The translations under genes were made by a program, and so were the position numbers. The notes under the pieces were generated by a model. The model searched no databases and was not told the origin of the DNA. It saw nothing but the letters and a program-made list of their open reading frames with translations. A stretch of 63,836 nucleotides of DNA. It comes from Prochlorococcus sp. AG-409-B05 (GTDB taxonomy: Bacteria > Cyanobacteriota > Cyanobacteriia > PCC-6307 > Cyanobiaceae). The stretch spans positions 1 to 63,836 of the forward strand of contig QCJK01000004.1 in NCBI GenBank assembly GCA_003216075.1, given 5' to 3'. This document shows, one piece after another, positions 37,480 to 49,052 of the stretch (position 1 is its first letter; every line of letters begins with the position of its first letter).

Positions 37480-37524
37480 CCCCTAGTAGGGGGCTACATA
37501 GCCTCGAAGAATCGAGGCTATGTA
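37480..37524 (-). promoter_or_regulatory. Tandem hairpins between cbbS and csoS2
   Basis: On the transcribed strand a 13-bp perfect hairpin comes first (arms 37512-37524 and 37495-37507, 4-base loop). A 5-bp GC hairpin follows (37488-37492 with 37480-37484). There is no U-run after either. Position inside the operon suggests mRNA processing or partial termination that sets more RuBisCO than CsoS2. Confidence 0.7.
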
Positions 37525-37538
37525 TTAGAGACAACTAA

Positions 37539-37880
37539 TTAGCGACCTTCGAATACAACGAAAGCAGTACCCTGACTTTGGGTATAGGCGTCATAACCAA
37601 CCATACGAACATGGTGATCAGGATATGCTCGATGACAAGCTTCGAGTTCACTGACAACCACATTTAAATCCTTCTCTCCAAAGAAGGGTAACTTCCAATA
37701 AGACCAATAGGTCTGCATGGAGCCACTTGGATGAACATGCTCAATGACTGGGCTCCAACCCTGAGCAATGATGTAAGCAATTTGATCGTAAATTTCGTCC
37801 TGGGTCATCGGCGGTAAAAAGCCGAAGGTTTCCAGGGTGGCGACTGTTTGATAGTCACCAACTGTGCTCTGGAAAGGCAT
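37539..37880 (-). CDS. cbbS: RuBisCO small subunit, form IA
   Basis: 113 residues. 'ETFGFLPPMTQDEIYDQIAYIIAQGWSPVIEHVHP' and 'YWSYWKLPFFGEKDLNVVVSELEACHRAYPDHHVRMVGYDAYTQSQGTAFVV' are typical of the proteobacterial-type (form IA) small subunit. It caps the L8 core. It follows cbbL by 103 bases, and a tandem hairpin separates it from csoS2. Confidence 0.97.
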   Translation of the reverse strand: MPFQSTVGDYQTVATLETFGFLPPMTQDEIYDQIAYIIAQGWSPVIEHVHPSGSMQTYWSYWKLPFFGEKDLNVVVSELEACHRAYPDHHVRMVGYDAYTQSQGTAFVVFEGR

Positions 37881-37983
37881 GGTGAACCTGGGATGGTGAA
37901 TGTAATAGGACTCGGCTCGATTAACCGACCCCTGAAGTTGAAGAAGTTATAGAGGAAGCAGATAAGCCTCCTCCCTATAGCTA

Positions 37984-39396
37984 TTACTGAACGTCGAGCT
38001 TATCGACTGTGTCGAATTCGAACTTGATCTCTTTCCAGGTCTCAAGTGCGATTGCAAGCTCAGGACTATGCTTGGCGGCTTCCATAAGGATGTCGCGACT
38101 TTCTTTCTCGATCTCGCGTCCTGCATTACGTGCCTTAACGCAAGCTTCAAGAGCTACGCGGTTAGCGGCCGCTCCAGCAGCGGATCCCCAAGGATGACCA
38201 TGAGTACCACCACCAAATTGTAGGCAAGAATCGTCGCCAAAAATTGCAAGCAAAGCTGGCATATGCCAAACGTGTATGCCACCAGAAGCAACAGCGAATA
38301 CTCCAGGCATAGATCCCCAATCCTGATCAAAGAAGTTTCCGCGAGTGCGATCTTCAGGGACAAAGGATTCACGAAGGTTATCAATGTAGCCAAGAGTGGT
38401 CTGACGATCACCTTCTAACTTTCCAACAACAGTGCCGGTATGTAGTTGATCGCCTCCTGACAAGCGTAAGCACTTAGCCAATACACGGAAATGGATACCA
38501 TGCTTTGGATGACGGTCAATCACAGCATGCATTGCACGGTGAATATGAAGAAGCATTCCGTTCTTCCGACACCAATTTGCTAATCCAGTGTTCGCCGTAA
38601 AGCCACCAGTGATGTAATCATGCATGATGATTGGCATGTCAAGTTCTTTTGCGAACTCAGCACGCTCATACATCTCTTCTGGTGTGGTCGCTGTGCAATT
38701 TAGGTAATGACCTTTTACCTCTCCAGTTTCCTGTTGAGCAAGTTTTACAGCCTCAGCAACAAACTCGAAACGTTCACGCCAACGCTGAAAAGGCTGAGAA
38801 TTAATATTCTCATCATCCTTGGTGAGATCTAAGCCGCCACGAAGGCACTCATAAACCACACGACCGTAGTTTTTACCAGAAAGACCAAGTTTTGGCTTAA
38901 TGGTGCAACCAAGTAAAGGACGACCATACTTATTCAAACGGTCACGCTCAACAACAATTCCATTAGGTGGGCCACCACAAGTTTTAATGAAGGCCATTGG
39001 GAACCTAATGTCTTCAAGACGGAGATGTCTCAAAGCTTTGAATCCAAAAACGTTACCAACCAAGGAGGTTAGTACGTTAGTAATTGAACCCTCCTCAAAA
39101 AGATCAAGAGGGTACGCAATGAATGCATAAAAGGATTCCTTGTCTCCAGGAACATCCTCAATTCGATAACAACGACCCTTATAAAATTCAAGGTCGGTTA
39201 GCAACTCAGACCAAACAGTGGACCAAGTACCTGTGGAGGACTCAGCTGCAACTGCTGCTGCAACTTCCTCTCTAGGAACTCCTTCCTGACCAGTGCATTT
39301 AAAGCAGGCCAAGAGGTCAGTATCTAGGGGGACGTATTCAGGAGTCCAGTAGGTGTCTCTGTACTCCTTTACGCCAGCATCATACTTCTTGCTCAT
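37984..39396 (-). CDS. cbbL: RuBisCO large subunit, form IA
   Basis: 470 residues, the CO2-fixing enzyme. Active-site Lys 167 is in '[16 protein letters not shown]'. The carbamylated Lys 193 with metal ligands D195 and E196 is in '[17 protein letters not shown]'. The flexible loop 6 shows 'VVGKLEGD'. '[21 protein letters not shown]' at the N-terminus is characteristic of form IA, shared with proteobacteria and alpha-cyanobacteria rather than plants. It follows csoS1 by 68 bases and is the main cargo of the carboxysome. Also written rbcL. Confidence 0.98.
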
Positions 39397-39464
39397 GGAA
39401 TAACTCCTTTAGATCGGTGTAGGGCTTTGATACGGCGCGCTCCTCATGGGACACGCTTCAAATC

Positions 39465-39776
39465 TCAGTCCTTCTGACCAAGGAAGTTGCCATTGCCAAG
39501 TGCAGGCTCAACCTCACGATGAGGACGCGCAATGATGTGTGCAGCAACAAGTCCGTCACCAACACGCTCACATGCATCAGCTCCTGCTCGTACAGCAGCA
39601 TTAACAGCACCTGTTTCTCCGCGCACAAGCACTGTTACATAACCGCCTCCGACAAACTCACGCCCAATTAAGCGCACTTCAGCCGCCTTGGTCATTGCGT
39701 CAGCCGCTTCAATTGCGGGTACAAGGCCGCGGGTCTCGATCATGCCGAGTGCGATGCCCATGGTTTCGTTAGCCAT
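39465..39776 (-). CDS. csoS1: Major carboxysome shell hexamer CsoS1
   Basis: 103 residues, single BMC domain ('MGIALGMIETRGLVPAIEAADAMTKAAEVRL', 'GGGYVTVLVRGETGAVNAAVRAGADACERVGDGLVAAHIIARPH'). It tiles the facets of the shell. First gene of the main cso operon, so its upstream region (39777-40122) holds the operon promoter. One csoS1 copy here, compared with three tandem copies in some chemoautotrophs. Confidence 0.97.
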   Translation of the reverse strand: MANETMGIALGMIETRGLVPAIEAADAMTKAAEVRLIGREFVGGGYVTVLVRGETGAVNAAVRAGADACERVGDGLVAAHIIARPHREVEPALGNGNFLGQKD

Positions 39777-40122
39777 TGCCTACCTGAATAAAGGGATGGA
39801 ATGTTCGTGAGGAACAATGCTCTCTAAGGCAGTTATTAGTCAAGCGAAATTAGCCAAAAACCAGATCAAAGTCCTTTGACTGAGTGATAAGCGTGGCTTA
39901 TCACTCAGTCCCTGACTGTTTAAAACGTCTGTAGTGAATCAGGTTAGGAGGTCAGGATAATTGCTTGCACTAGGCCTTGTAACTAATTATTTTCTTCGCG
40001 AGGCAGGCCCTAGGCATTGTCAAGGGATGGAATGTTCAACCAATCCTGTCTCAGCCATATATAAAAACCAGATCTTAATCGACTAAAAACCTTAAAAAAC
40101 ATAGAAATCATTTATTCAGACA
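39777..40122. promoter_or_regulatory. Upstream region of the carboxysome operon with repeats and hairpin
   Basis: 346 bases between csoS1 and divergent rdgB. AAGGGATGGAATGTTC occurs exactly twice in the same orientation (39791-39806 and 40022-40037), and AAAAACCAGATC twice at matching order (39856-39867 and 40063-40074). A 15-bp perfect hairpin (39878-39892 with 39896-39910) sits between the copies. No small gene seen. Probable promoter and control region of csoS1. Confidence 0.6.
39878..39910. repeat. 15-bp perfect hairpin upstream of csoS1
   Basis: GACTGAGTGATAAGC pairs exactly with GCTTATCACTCAGTC around a 3-base loop. No T-run follows on either strand. About 100 bases upstream of the csoS1 start. 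Confidence 0.75.
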
Positions 40123-40716
40123 TTGAAAAGGCCAAAATTAGTTATTGCCAGTGGCAACCCCAAAAAAGTTGCCGAGATTGAAGGAATGCTGGGCCCTCTT
40201 CCAATAGAAGTAAAAAAGCAACCAAGTGATCTCAAGGTTGAAGAAACTGGCTCTACGTATCTAGAAAATGCTCTTCTAAAAGCTCAAGCAGCAGCAAAAA
40301 GAACCAACAGCTGGACAATTGCAGACGATTCAGGCCTTGAAATAGATGTACTTGATGGCGCACCAGGACTTTTCTCTGCTCGATTTGCAAAAACCAATGA
40401 AGACAAATTAAACAAAATCCTCAACGCACTTGAAGGCAATCCTTATCGCAGTGCACGTTTTTGCAGTGTAATGGTTCTCTGCAATCCCGAAGGGGCTCTT
40501 ATAAAAGATTCTGAGGGCATTTGCTGGGGTGAAATCCTTAATTCTCCTGCTTATGCAGGCGGTGAATTCGAATCACTCTTTTGGGTTAGAGAGGCTAATT
40601 GCACCTATGGAGAACTAAACCAAGAACAATTGTCAAGGATTGGAAGTAGGGGAAAAGCCGCTAGAGAACTTGCACCCTATTTACGAGAATGGTTAAAAAT
40701 TGATATCAATAAGTGA
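40123..40716 (+). CDS. rdgB: RdgB/HAM1-family non-canonical purine NTP pyrophosphatase
   Basis: 197 residues. 'LVIASGNPKKVAEIEGML', 'TGSTYLENALLKAQAAAKRT', 'TIADDSGLEIDVLDGAPGLFSARFA' and C-terminal 'GSRGKAARELAPYLREWL' are the HAM1 signature. It removes dITP, XTP and similar damaged purine nucleotides. The start appears to be TTG at 40123, which gives the family-like N-terminus; there is no ATG before the conserved strand. Its stop directly abuts the stop of csoS1D on the other strand. The link to carboxysome genes is a conserved neighbourhood, not an evident functional tie. Confidence 0.92.
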   Translation: MKRPKLVIASGNPKKVAEIEGMLGPLPIEVKKQPSDLKVEETGSTYLENALLKAQAAAKRTNSWTIADDSGLEIDVLDGAPGLFSARFAKTNEDKLNKILNALEGNPYRSARFCSVMVLCNPEGALIKDSEGICWGEILNSPAYAGGEFESLFWVREANCTYGELNQEQLSRIGSRGKAARELAPYLREWLKIDINK

Positions 40717-41487
40717 TTAATTATTGATTTGATCTATTGCGCGCATTGCTGCAGCTGCAGCCTCCTCAACATCTCCTTCTTTTCCAGCAAGAGTAAGACG
40801 ACCAAAAGCACCAACACCTTTAACATCAACAACAGTAATGTTTGAAGCCTTTTCAGCCTCATTGGCAGCTATAAGCACATATCCAGCCGGCTCAGTTTCA
40901 AGTATAAACATACTCATTCCAGATTGAATCATTGAGCCACGTCGATTCTGACGATTTATAAGCACAGCATGATCAGGTGTTATTGCACGTATCACTTCTG
41001 TCCAGCTCACTTCACAAGCACTACGTCTACTTACTGAACTGCCAATAGCTTCCAGGACAACATCACCCGAATGCAAAACCGTACTTTGATCTCGATGATA
41101 TAAAGCCAGAGAACCAAAAGCCCTCTCTACAACCATCTGACCTAGACGTACATTGCTTGCTTTCAGAGCTATATCAGTAACCCTATGCACAGCCATCCCT
41201 GGCGAAACTTCCATCCAAAGACATGCATCACCAGGAATAGGCAAAAATCCTTGACTGACAGTACCCATATAAGCCGCAAGCTGCGGCTGTAGTGAATCAA
41301 GAAATACGTAGGTGCGTAACTCTATTTGTTGAACATGACTTGCTTGCCGAGCAACCCTTGCGTTCTCTGAATCAGTCGTGATTACACAGCTAGCCCCTGA
41401 TGCCTGAGAATGCACCTCAGTACCAGTGACAAGCGCACTTCCTCCGAGTCGCCTCTCACGATTATCTAAACCAGCAAATCCATTCAT
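40717..41487 (-). CDS. csoS1D: CsoS1D: tandem-BMC shell protein
   Basis: 256 residues. An N-terminal tail of ~50 residues precedes two fused BMC domains: '[42 protein letters not shown]' begins the first; the second includes '[74 protein letters not shown]'. It forms pseudohexamer trimers that stack and open a large gated pore for metabolites such as RuBP. Same strand as the cso operon but separated from csoS1 by rdgB, so it has its own promoter, shared with the divergent gene at 41588. Confidence 0.93.
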   Translation of the reverse strand: MNGFAGLDNRERRLGGSALVTGTEVHSQASGASCVITTDSENARVARQASHVQQIELRTYVFLDSLQPQLAAYMGTVSQGFLPIPGDACLWMEVSPGMAVHRVTDIALKASNVRLGQMVVERAFGSLALYHRDQSTVLHSGDVVLEAIGSSVSRRSACEVSWTEVIRAITPDHAVLINRQNRRGSMIQSGMSMFILETEPAGYVLIAANEAEKASNITVVDVKGVGAFGRLTLAGKEGDVEEAAAAAMRAIDQINN

Positions 41488-41587
41488 GAGGCGGATAATA
41501 CCGGACAGTTTGACGAATTAGCTAATTAATAGAACTTGCAACCTGGGTTTGAGCCGATAACTTCAAGTTCAAATAGCTGCTTAAAAG

Positions 41588-41962
41588 ATGTCAACTTCTC
41601 AAGAAAACACACCAAACGAAGCTACTCTCCCTACAGAGCTAAAAGCAGAACAAGCCTTGGGTTTGATTGGCCTAGGTCTTATGCAAAAAGTATCAAAAGA
41701 AGGTTCATTGGCATGGGATTGGGGCATGGAAGAAGATGGGGAGAAAGCCGATCTTCTTGCCCTTAGGCAAAGGCTCGAAATGACATCACTTGCAATAGAA
41801 ACTGGTGCACCATTAAGCACAGCAGAAATTACGCAACTTCTTGGGACCAAACCAGGTTCAGCCAAAACCGAAAGGGGGGGGTTGTTAGCGAGAAGAATTA
41901 GTCGAAATGTATGGAAACTTAGTAGGATAGAAAACGATAGTTCCAATTACTGGCGAAATTAA
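41588..41962 (+). CDS. Conserved picocyanobacterial hypothetical protein next to csoS1D
   Basis: 124 residues, cytosolic. 'QALGLIGLGLMQKVSKEGSLAWDWGMEEDGEKADLLALRQRLEMTSLAIETGAPLSTAEITQLLGTKPG' looks like a helical domain, and the part after 'LSTAEITQLLG' has helix-turn-helix character with a basic tail 'ARRISRNVWKLSR', so nucleic-acid binding is possible. A run of eight G at 41874-41881 encodes 'ERGGL' in frame. Divergent from csoS1D with 100 bases between, so it might share regulation. I do not recognise a named family. Confidence 0.65.
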   Translation: MSTSQENTPNEATLPTELKAEQALGLIGLGLMQKVSKEGSLAWDWGMEEDGEKADLLALRQRLEMTSLAIETGAPLSTAEITQLLGTKPGSAKTERGGLLARRISRNVWKLSRIENDSSNYWRN

Positions 41963-43552
<1,590 letters not shown>

Positions 43553-43557
43553 ATCAA

Positions 43558-45159
43558 ATGGAACTTACTCTCTGGACATATGAAGGGCCACCTCATGTAG
43601 GTGCAATGCGAATAGCTTCTTCAATGGAGGATGTTCATTATGTATTGCATGCACCACAAGGTGATACTTATGCAGATCTTCTTTTCACAATGATCGAACG
43701 TCGAGGACGTAGGCCCCCAGTTACATATACAACTTTCCAAGCAAGAGATCTTGGAGGGGATACTGCTGAACTAGTCAAAGGACATATTCAAGAAGCAGTT
43801 GATCGCTTTCAGCCCAAAGCCCTTTTGGTTGGAGAGAGTTGTACCGCAGAACTTATTCAGGACCAACCAGGCTCACTTGCTGCGGGAATGGGACTAGAGA
43901 TGCCGGTAATCAATCTTGAATTACCTGCTTACAGCAAAAAAGAAAATTGGGGAGCCTCTGAAACTTTCTATCAATTAGTTCGTGGGCTTTTGAAGGATAA
44001 GGTTCCACCTACTTTAGAAAACCATCCAGAGGTCAGTACTAAATGGAAAAATGAACAAAGGCGACCAAAAGTAAATCTTTTAGGTGCATCATTATTAGGT
44101 TTTCGCTGTCGAGATGACATCGTAGAAATAACAAAACTCTTAGAAACTTATGGTATAGATATAAATGTTGTCGCCCCACTTACTGCTTCTCCAGCAGAAT
44201 TATTAAAACTCCCCAACGCTGATATAAATATTTGCCTTTACCCAGAAATCGCAGAATCAACTTGTCTATGGCTTAAACGTAACTTTGGACTCTCATTTAC
44301 TCGTACAATTCCTATTGGAGTTGGTGCCACTAAAGAATTTTTAAAAGAAGTGCATGAGCTTTTGGGCATGCCCATGCCAGACACTTCCCAATTAGCACGA
44401 GATTCAAGGCTTACTTGGTATTCAAAATCTGTTGATTCCAACTACCTGACTGGTAAAAGGGTCTTTATTTTTGGTGACGGCACTCATGCGCTTGCTGCAG
44501 CAAAGATTGCCAAAGAAGAGTTAGGTTTTGAAGTCGTAGGACTTGGAACTTATAGTCGCGAAATGGCTCGTCAGGTCCGTGCAGCCGCAAAAGAATTAGG
44601 CCTTGAAGCTCTAATAACTAATGATTATTTAGAGGTAGAAGCAAAAATGGAATCTTTAGCGCCTGAACTTGTCCTTGGGACACAAATGGAAAGACATAGC
44701 GCAAAAAGACTAGGCATACCCTGTGCAGTTATTAGCACACCTATGCATGTACAAGATGTACCTGCACGATATAGCCCTCAAATGGGATGGGAAGGCGCAA
44801 ACGTGATTTTTGATAGCTGGGTTCATCCATTAATGATGGGGCTTGAGGAACATTTAATTGGAATGTTCAAGCATGATTTTGAATTTGTTGATGGACATCA
44901 AAGTCATTTAGGTCATCTTGGTGGTCATCAAAGTGACGCCCAATCTCAAAATGGAAAAGCTGCTAATCAACAATCAAAATCCTCTTCATCGGAAGAAATT
45001 CCTATATGGACATCAGAAGGCAAGGCAGAACTTGCCAAGATTCCATTTTTCGTCCGCGGAAAAGTTCGACGAAACACAGAAAAATATGCTCGAAAAGCTG
45101 GTTGTAGAAGCATAGACAGTGAAACACTATATGACGCCAAAGCTCATTTCAAAGCCTAA
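43558..45159 (+). CDS. chlB: Light-independent protochlorophyllide reductase subunit B
   Basis: 533 residues. Opens '[73 protein letters not shown]', which holds the cluster Asp of this subunit, then '[18 protein letters not shown]'. '[31 protein letters not shown]' is another block. A low-complexity linker with repeated 'GGHQS'-like His residues lies near 455-490, before the C-terminal '[23 protein letters not shown]' domain. Partner of ChlN. A 17-bp hairpin follows the gene. Confidence 0.96.
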   Translation: MELTLWTYEGPPHVGAMRIASSMEDVHYVLHAPQGDTYADLLFTMIERRGRRPPVTYTTFQARDLGGDTAELVKGHIQEAVDRFQPKALLVGESCTAELIQDQPGSLAAGMGLEMPVINLELPAYSKKENWGASETFYQLVRGLLKDKVPPTLENHPEVSTKWKNEQRRPKVNLLGASLLGFRCRDDIVEITKLLETYGIDINVVAPLTASPAELLKLPNADINICLYPEIAESTCLWLKRNFGLSFTRTIPIGVGATKEFLKEVHELLGMPMPDTSQLARDSRLTWYSKSVDSNYLTGKRVFIFGDGTHALAAAKIAKEELGFEVVGLGTYSREMARQVRAAAKELGLEALITNDYLEVEAKMESLAPELVLGTQMERHSAKRLGIPCAVISTPMHVQDVPARYSPQMGWEGANVIFDSWVHPLMMGLEEHLIGMFKHDFEFVDGHQSHLGHLGGHQSDAQSQNGKAANQQSKSSSSEEIPIWTSEGKAELAKIPFFVRGKVRRNTEKYARKAGCRSIDSETLYDAKAHFKA

Positions 45160-45186
45160 GCCAGACAATCTCCCATGGCATCAAAT

Positions 45187-45228
45187 CAAATAAATGGAAT
45201 GAGTCTTTATGCTCATTCCATTTATTTG
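45187..45228. terminator. 17-bp perfect hairpin between chlB and chlL
   Basis: Arms 45187-45203 and 45212-45228 are exact reverse complements (core AATGGAATGAG/CTCATTCCATT) with an 8-base loop. AT-rich outer stem. It lies 27 bases after chlB and 125 before chlL, so it probably separates the two transcripts or stabilises the upstream one. Confidence 0.65.
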
Positions 45229-45353
45229 CGAGAGATAAACTTGTACTACCAATAAATAAAATCAACAAAACATGTGTCGAATTTCACAAACATTCTTAAA
45301 CGGCAGAAAGAAAAGCCTTAAATGAATATGATGTAGATAATTAAGTTCTTTAA

Positions 45354-46244
<891 letters not shown>

Positions 46245-46271
46245 ACTAGTTATATAAAAATACAAGATTGT

Positions 46272-47285
46272 TCAGTTCAAACCAACTAGCTGCATAGATA
46301 ATTCCCACATCTTATTTGCCGTTTTTGGGTCTGTAACCCTATCTGAAAGTTCCTGAGAAAATTGTTGGCGGTTTTTCCTTTGACGATTACCCCAACTCCA
46401 ATGGACTCCTGAAATGCCAAACTGAGGGTTCGCGACAACTTGAGCGACTCTATCTCCAGCCAATTTCTGACTAACAAATCCACCTGTAATAAGTTTTTGA
46501 AACCAAGGAAATAGAACTTGAAAAATCTTAGGAGTATTTCGGAATAGCTTTGTATTAGCTACGCAACCTGGATATAATGAACTAAAAAGAATCGGAGAAT
46601 CTTTATATCTACGATGAAGCTCTTGTGTTGTGATCATGTTACACAACTTACTATCCTTATAAGCCTTACCAGGTTTAAATCTTTTACCACTTGCCATACT
46701 TATTGGATCTAAGAAACCCTCCTCAAATCCAGAAAGGTCACCTAAGTCAGCAGGGGCTGGGATTGGTATTTTCCCTCCAAGCTCCTTATTATTTGCAGTT
46801 ACAGTCCCCAAAATTACGACTCTAGGTGATTCAACCCCCCAAGATGTCCCGTTCCAAAAAGGACGATTAGAACTTCTTAAATTATCTAATAAAAGTTGAA
46901 TCAATAAAAAATGACCAAAATGGTTAGTTGCCATTGAAATCTCATAGCCCTGTACTGATCTCATTGGTCTCCTTAGCCTCGGAAGATAAACAGCTGCATT
47001 GCAAACAAGAGCATCCAAAGGTTGATCCAACTGAGCCAAAAGACTTTTCACACTAAAACGAACACTCTCTAAATCTCCTAAATCCATATGTAAATGCTGA
47101 AGCTGACGAGGACTACCCGAAGGTAAACCAAGCTTCAATGCAGCCTCTTCAGCCTTAAGAGGGTTTCTATTCGCCGTAATCACTCTCCAACCCAACTCAA
47201 CTAAAGACTTAGTTGCATATAAACCAACACCAGAAGTAGTTCCTGTTATTAGTACTGTCCCTGGAGCAGCTTGCGAAGATGCCAT
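46272..47285 (-). CDS. por: Light-dependent protochlorophyllide oxidoreductase
   Basis: 337 residues, SDR fold. The NADPH loop is '[15 protein letters not shown]' (residues 14-28), and the catalytic pair Y209/K213 is in 'YKDSKLCNM'. 'NAAVYLPRL' and '[20 protein letters not shown]' are typical POR. It reduces protochlorophyllide using light and NADPH, the light-time counterpart of ChlLNB encoded convergently next door. The gene follows a small membrane-protein gene and psaM on the same strand. Confidence 0.96.
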   Translation of the reverse strand: MASSQAAPGTVLITGTTSGVGLYATKSLVELGWRVITANRNPLKAEEAALKLGLPSGSPRQLQHLHMDLGDLESVRFSVKSLLAQLDQPLDALVCNAAVYLPRLRRPMRSVQGYEISMATNHFGHFLLIQLLLDNLRSSNRPFWNGTSWGVESPRVVILGTVTANNKELGGKIPIPAPADLGDLSGFEEGFLDPISMASGKRFKPGKAYKDSKLCNMITTQELHRRYKDSPILFSSLYPGCVANTKLFRNTPKIFQVLFPWFQKLITGGFVSQKLAGDRVAQVVANPQFGISGVHWSWGNRQRKNRQQFSQELSDRVTDPKTANKMWELSMQLVGLN

Positions 47286-47367
47286 ATCGATAGCAATTAG
47301 GCGATTTGATTCATATATAACTCAAAAATGGAAACTATATTAGTTAAAAAATATTTATAAATACAAA

Positions 47368-47781
47368 TTATCTCCAAATAACCCTAACCCTATTAGGCGC
47401 AATCCACTGATCCTGTTCATCCATTAAACGATGATCTCCACCTATCGTAAACAATGTATCGAAACGTTTTTGAAGATGAACAAGCCTAACTGATTCTCCA
47501 TTTAAAACTCTGGAGATCTCTGCATACCTACCCAAACGTTTGTGAGAAGCAACCCCTAATTTGAGTAGGCTCACCACCCCAAGGGCAAGTAATCCTAATT
47601 TCATGGTCAGGGCCATAAAGCTATATATAATTTCTCGCTTTTCTTCCCGCAACTGAATAGCTGAGGCCATTGTTGCAGCATCTACCCTCTTTCCTTTGAA
47701 AGAAGAATCAACGGATTTAAATTTATTCAGTCGAGAACGACCTCTTTTTGTGGGTCTTGAATCGACCCTAGGAACAGGCAA
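47368..47781 (-). CDS. Conserved hypothetical single-span membrane protein
   Basis: 137 residues from a TTG at 47781; an internal ATG at 47670 would remove the basic head 'RPTKRGRSRLNKFKSVDSSFKGKR'. One hydrophobic helix near residues 55-77 ('SFMALTMKLGLLALGVVSLLKLGV'). The tail 'RYAEISRVLNGESVRLVHLQKRFDTLFTIGGDHRLMDEQDQWIAPNRVRVIW' is short and coiled-coil-like. It sits between psaM and por, so a role at the thylakoid membrane is possible, but that is guilt by association. Confidence 0.6.
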   Translation of the reverse strand: MPVPRVDSRPTKRGRSRLNKFKSVDSSFKGKRVDAATMASAIQLREEKREIIYSFMALTMKLGLLALGVVSLLKLGVASHKRLGRYAEISRVLNGESVRLVHLQKRFDTLFTIGGDHRLMDEQDQWIAPNRVRVIWR

Positions 47782-47849
47782 TGATTAGGTGAACAGTTAA
47801 CCGCTTGATATCGCAGAGAACCCCTTATGCCAAGTACCTACTTTGAAAT

Positions 47850-47954
47850 TCAAGCGCGATTCAAGCTTATGCCCAACCGCATAGCAAGAATTCCCGCGTG
47901 TAGAACAACTACAAGGCAAAGCCCAGCAAGGTCGATGGTGGGAGTGGGATCCAT
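47850..47954 (-). CDS. psaM: Photosystem I subunit XII PsaM (34 aa)
   Basis: A 34-residue frame from ATG 47954 to TGA 47850. After 'MDPTPTIDLAG' comes a single membrane helix 'LCLVVVLHAGILAMRLGISL' ending NRA. The pattern G-I-L-A-x-R-L-G after a hydrophobic stretch is that of PsaM, the smallest PSI subunit, which helps pack PSI trimers. The frame is far below usual ORF cut-offs. It lies on the same strand as and 68 bases ahead of the hypothetical gene and por. Alternatives are another one-helix photosystem subunit. Confidence 0.7.
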   Translation of the reverse strand: MDPTPTIDLAGLCLVVVLHAGILAMRLGISLNRA

Positions 47955-48299
47955 TCAGCAAAGTCCAAAACCAAAACTATTCTCTTACTAAACCCCCCAA
48001 ATGACCACTCATTGCAAAAGCCTGTCACACGTATAAATAAGAAAAGACAATTATCAAGCGTTTTACCAAAAATTATTGAGATCTCTGACCATAAGAGGTC
48101 CTACATGCACACAATCAAATTACCACTGAATCCCTAAGAGAACTTGAGAATCAAGTTCAAATATTTATCAATGATCATCTACTACCTATTCCTTAGGATT
48201 GTATATATTCAAATTTCTCCATTTAAGATATATATCCAAAACAAAGGACAAGCTGTAAAATGATATTTGAAGACTATGCAAATCAAACCTAAATCATAA
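47955..48299. other. Intergenic region between psaM and the lipoate-ligase gene
   Basis: 345 bases between divergent genes. One small hairpin: GAACTTGA (48140-48147) with TCAAGTTC (48151-48158), 3-base loop. No gene recognised on either strand. Confidence 0.4.
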
Positions 48300-49052
48300 A
48301 TGATTCACTCAGAGACATTAAAAGAAGGAAGAATTATACCTCCCCTAGAATTATCTGGTCCAAAACAAATGGCAATAGATGTAATGCTACTGGAAAACTC
48401 AATAAAAGATTCAGATATTCATCCATCTTTTCGTGTTTACACCTGGAAAGGTAACTGGATATCTCTTGGAAAGAATCAAGAATATATGCCCAAAAGATGG
48501 AAGAGCCTGGCTAACAAAGGCCTTATAAAATTCGTAAAAAGGCCAAGCGGAGGCAATGCAGTACTTCACAGTGGTGGAATTACTTATGCACTTGTATTAC
48601 CGTCACCACCAAGAAAAAAACGAGAGGCATATCTTAAAGCAAGTCAATTCCTAATAAAAAGTTTCATGAAGCTAGGTATAACTTTAAAGTTTGGAAGTCA
48701 GCCCCCAAATCAACTTAAAAGTAATTGTTTCGCAACATCTACCAACGCAGATCTTATAGACAAAAATGGGAACAAAGTTATTGGCAGTTCTCAACTTTGG
48801 AGAAAGGGGCACCTTCTTCAACATGGCGAGATCCTGATAAATCCACCTCAAGAACTCTGGATGAATTTATTTGGGGAAAAACCACCAAAAAACAACTTTG
48901 GAAATATCTCAAACAAGGCACTTATAGAAGTACTACATCAATCTTTGTTTTCTTGTTGGCCAGAAGTGAAGTGGAAAGAGCAAGGCCTTAGAAAAAAAGA
49001 ATTAGGAGAAATAACTATCGAAGCTCCAAAATATCTCTTTGATTTTCATTAA
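48300..49052 (+). CDS. Lipoate-protein ligase A family protein
   Basis: 250 residues, BPL/LplA fold. The key lipoyl-binding motif is 'VKRPSGGNAVLHSGGITYALVLP', and the conserved Lys region is 'NKVIGSSQLWRKGHLLQHGEILIN'. It would attach lipoate or octanoate to E2/H proteins such as the glycine cleavage H protein or pyruvate dehydrogenase E2. It lacks a separate C-terminal accessory domain, like cyanobacterial LplA or octanoyltransferase LipM-type proteins; which is not decidable. Its last four bases overlap the end of the site-2 protease gene. Confidence 0.85.
   Translation: MIHSETLKEGRIIPPLELSGPKQMAIDVMLLENSIKDSDIHPSFRVYTWKGNWISLGKNQEYMPKRWKSLANKGLIKFVKRPSGGNAVLHSGGITYALVLPSPPRKKREAYLKASQFLIKSFMKLGITLKFGSQPPNQLKSNCFATSTNADLIDKNGNKVIGSSQLWRKGHLLQHGEILINPPQELWMNLFGEKPPKNNFGNISNKALIEVLHQSLFSCWPEVKWKEQGLRKKELGEITIEAPKYLFDFH

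Noticed and set aside
37881-37983. Imperfect inverted repeat between cbbL and cbbS
   Set aside because: Pairing is interrupted and weak compared with the cbbS-csoS2 hairpins; not convincing as a structure.
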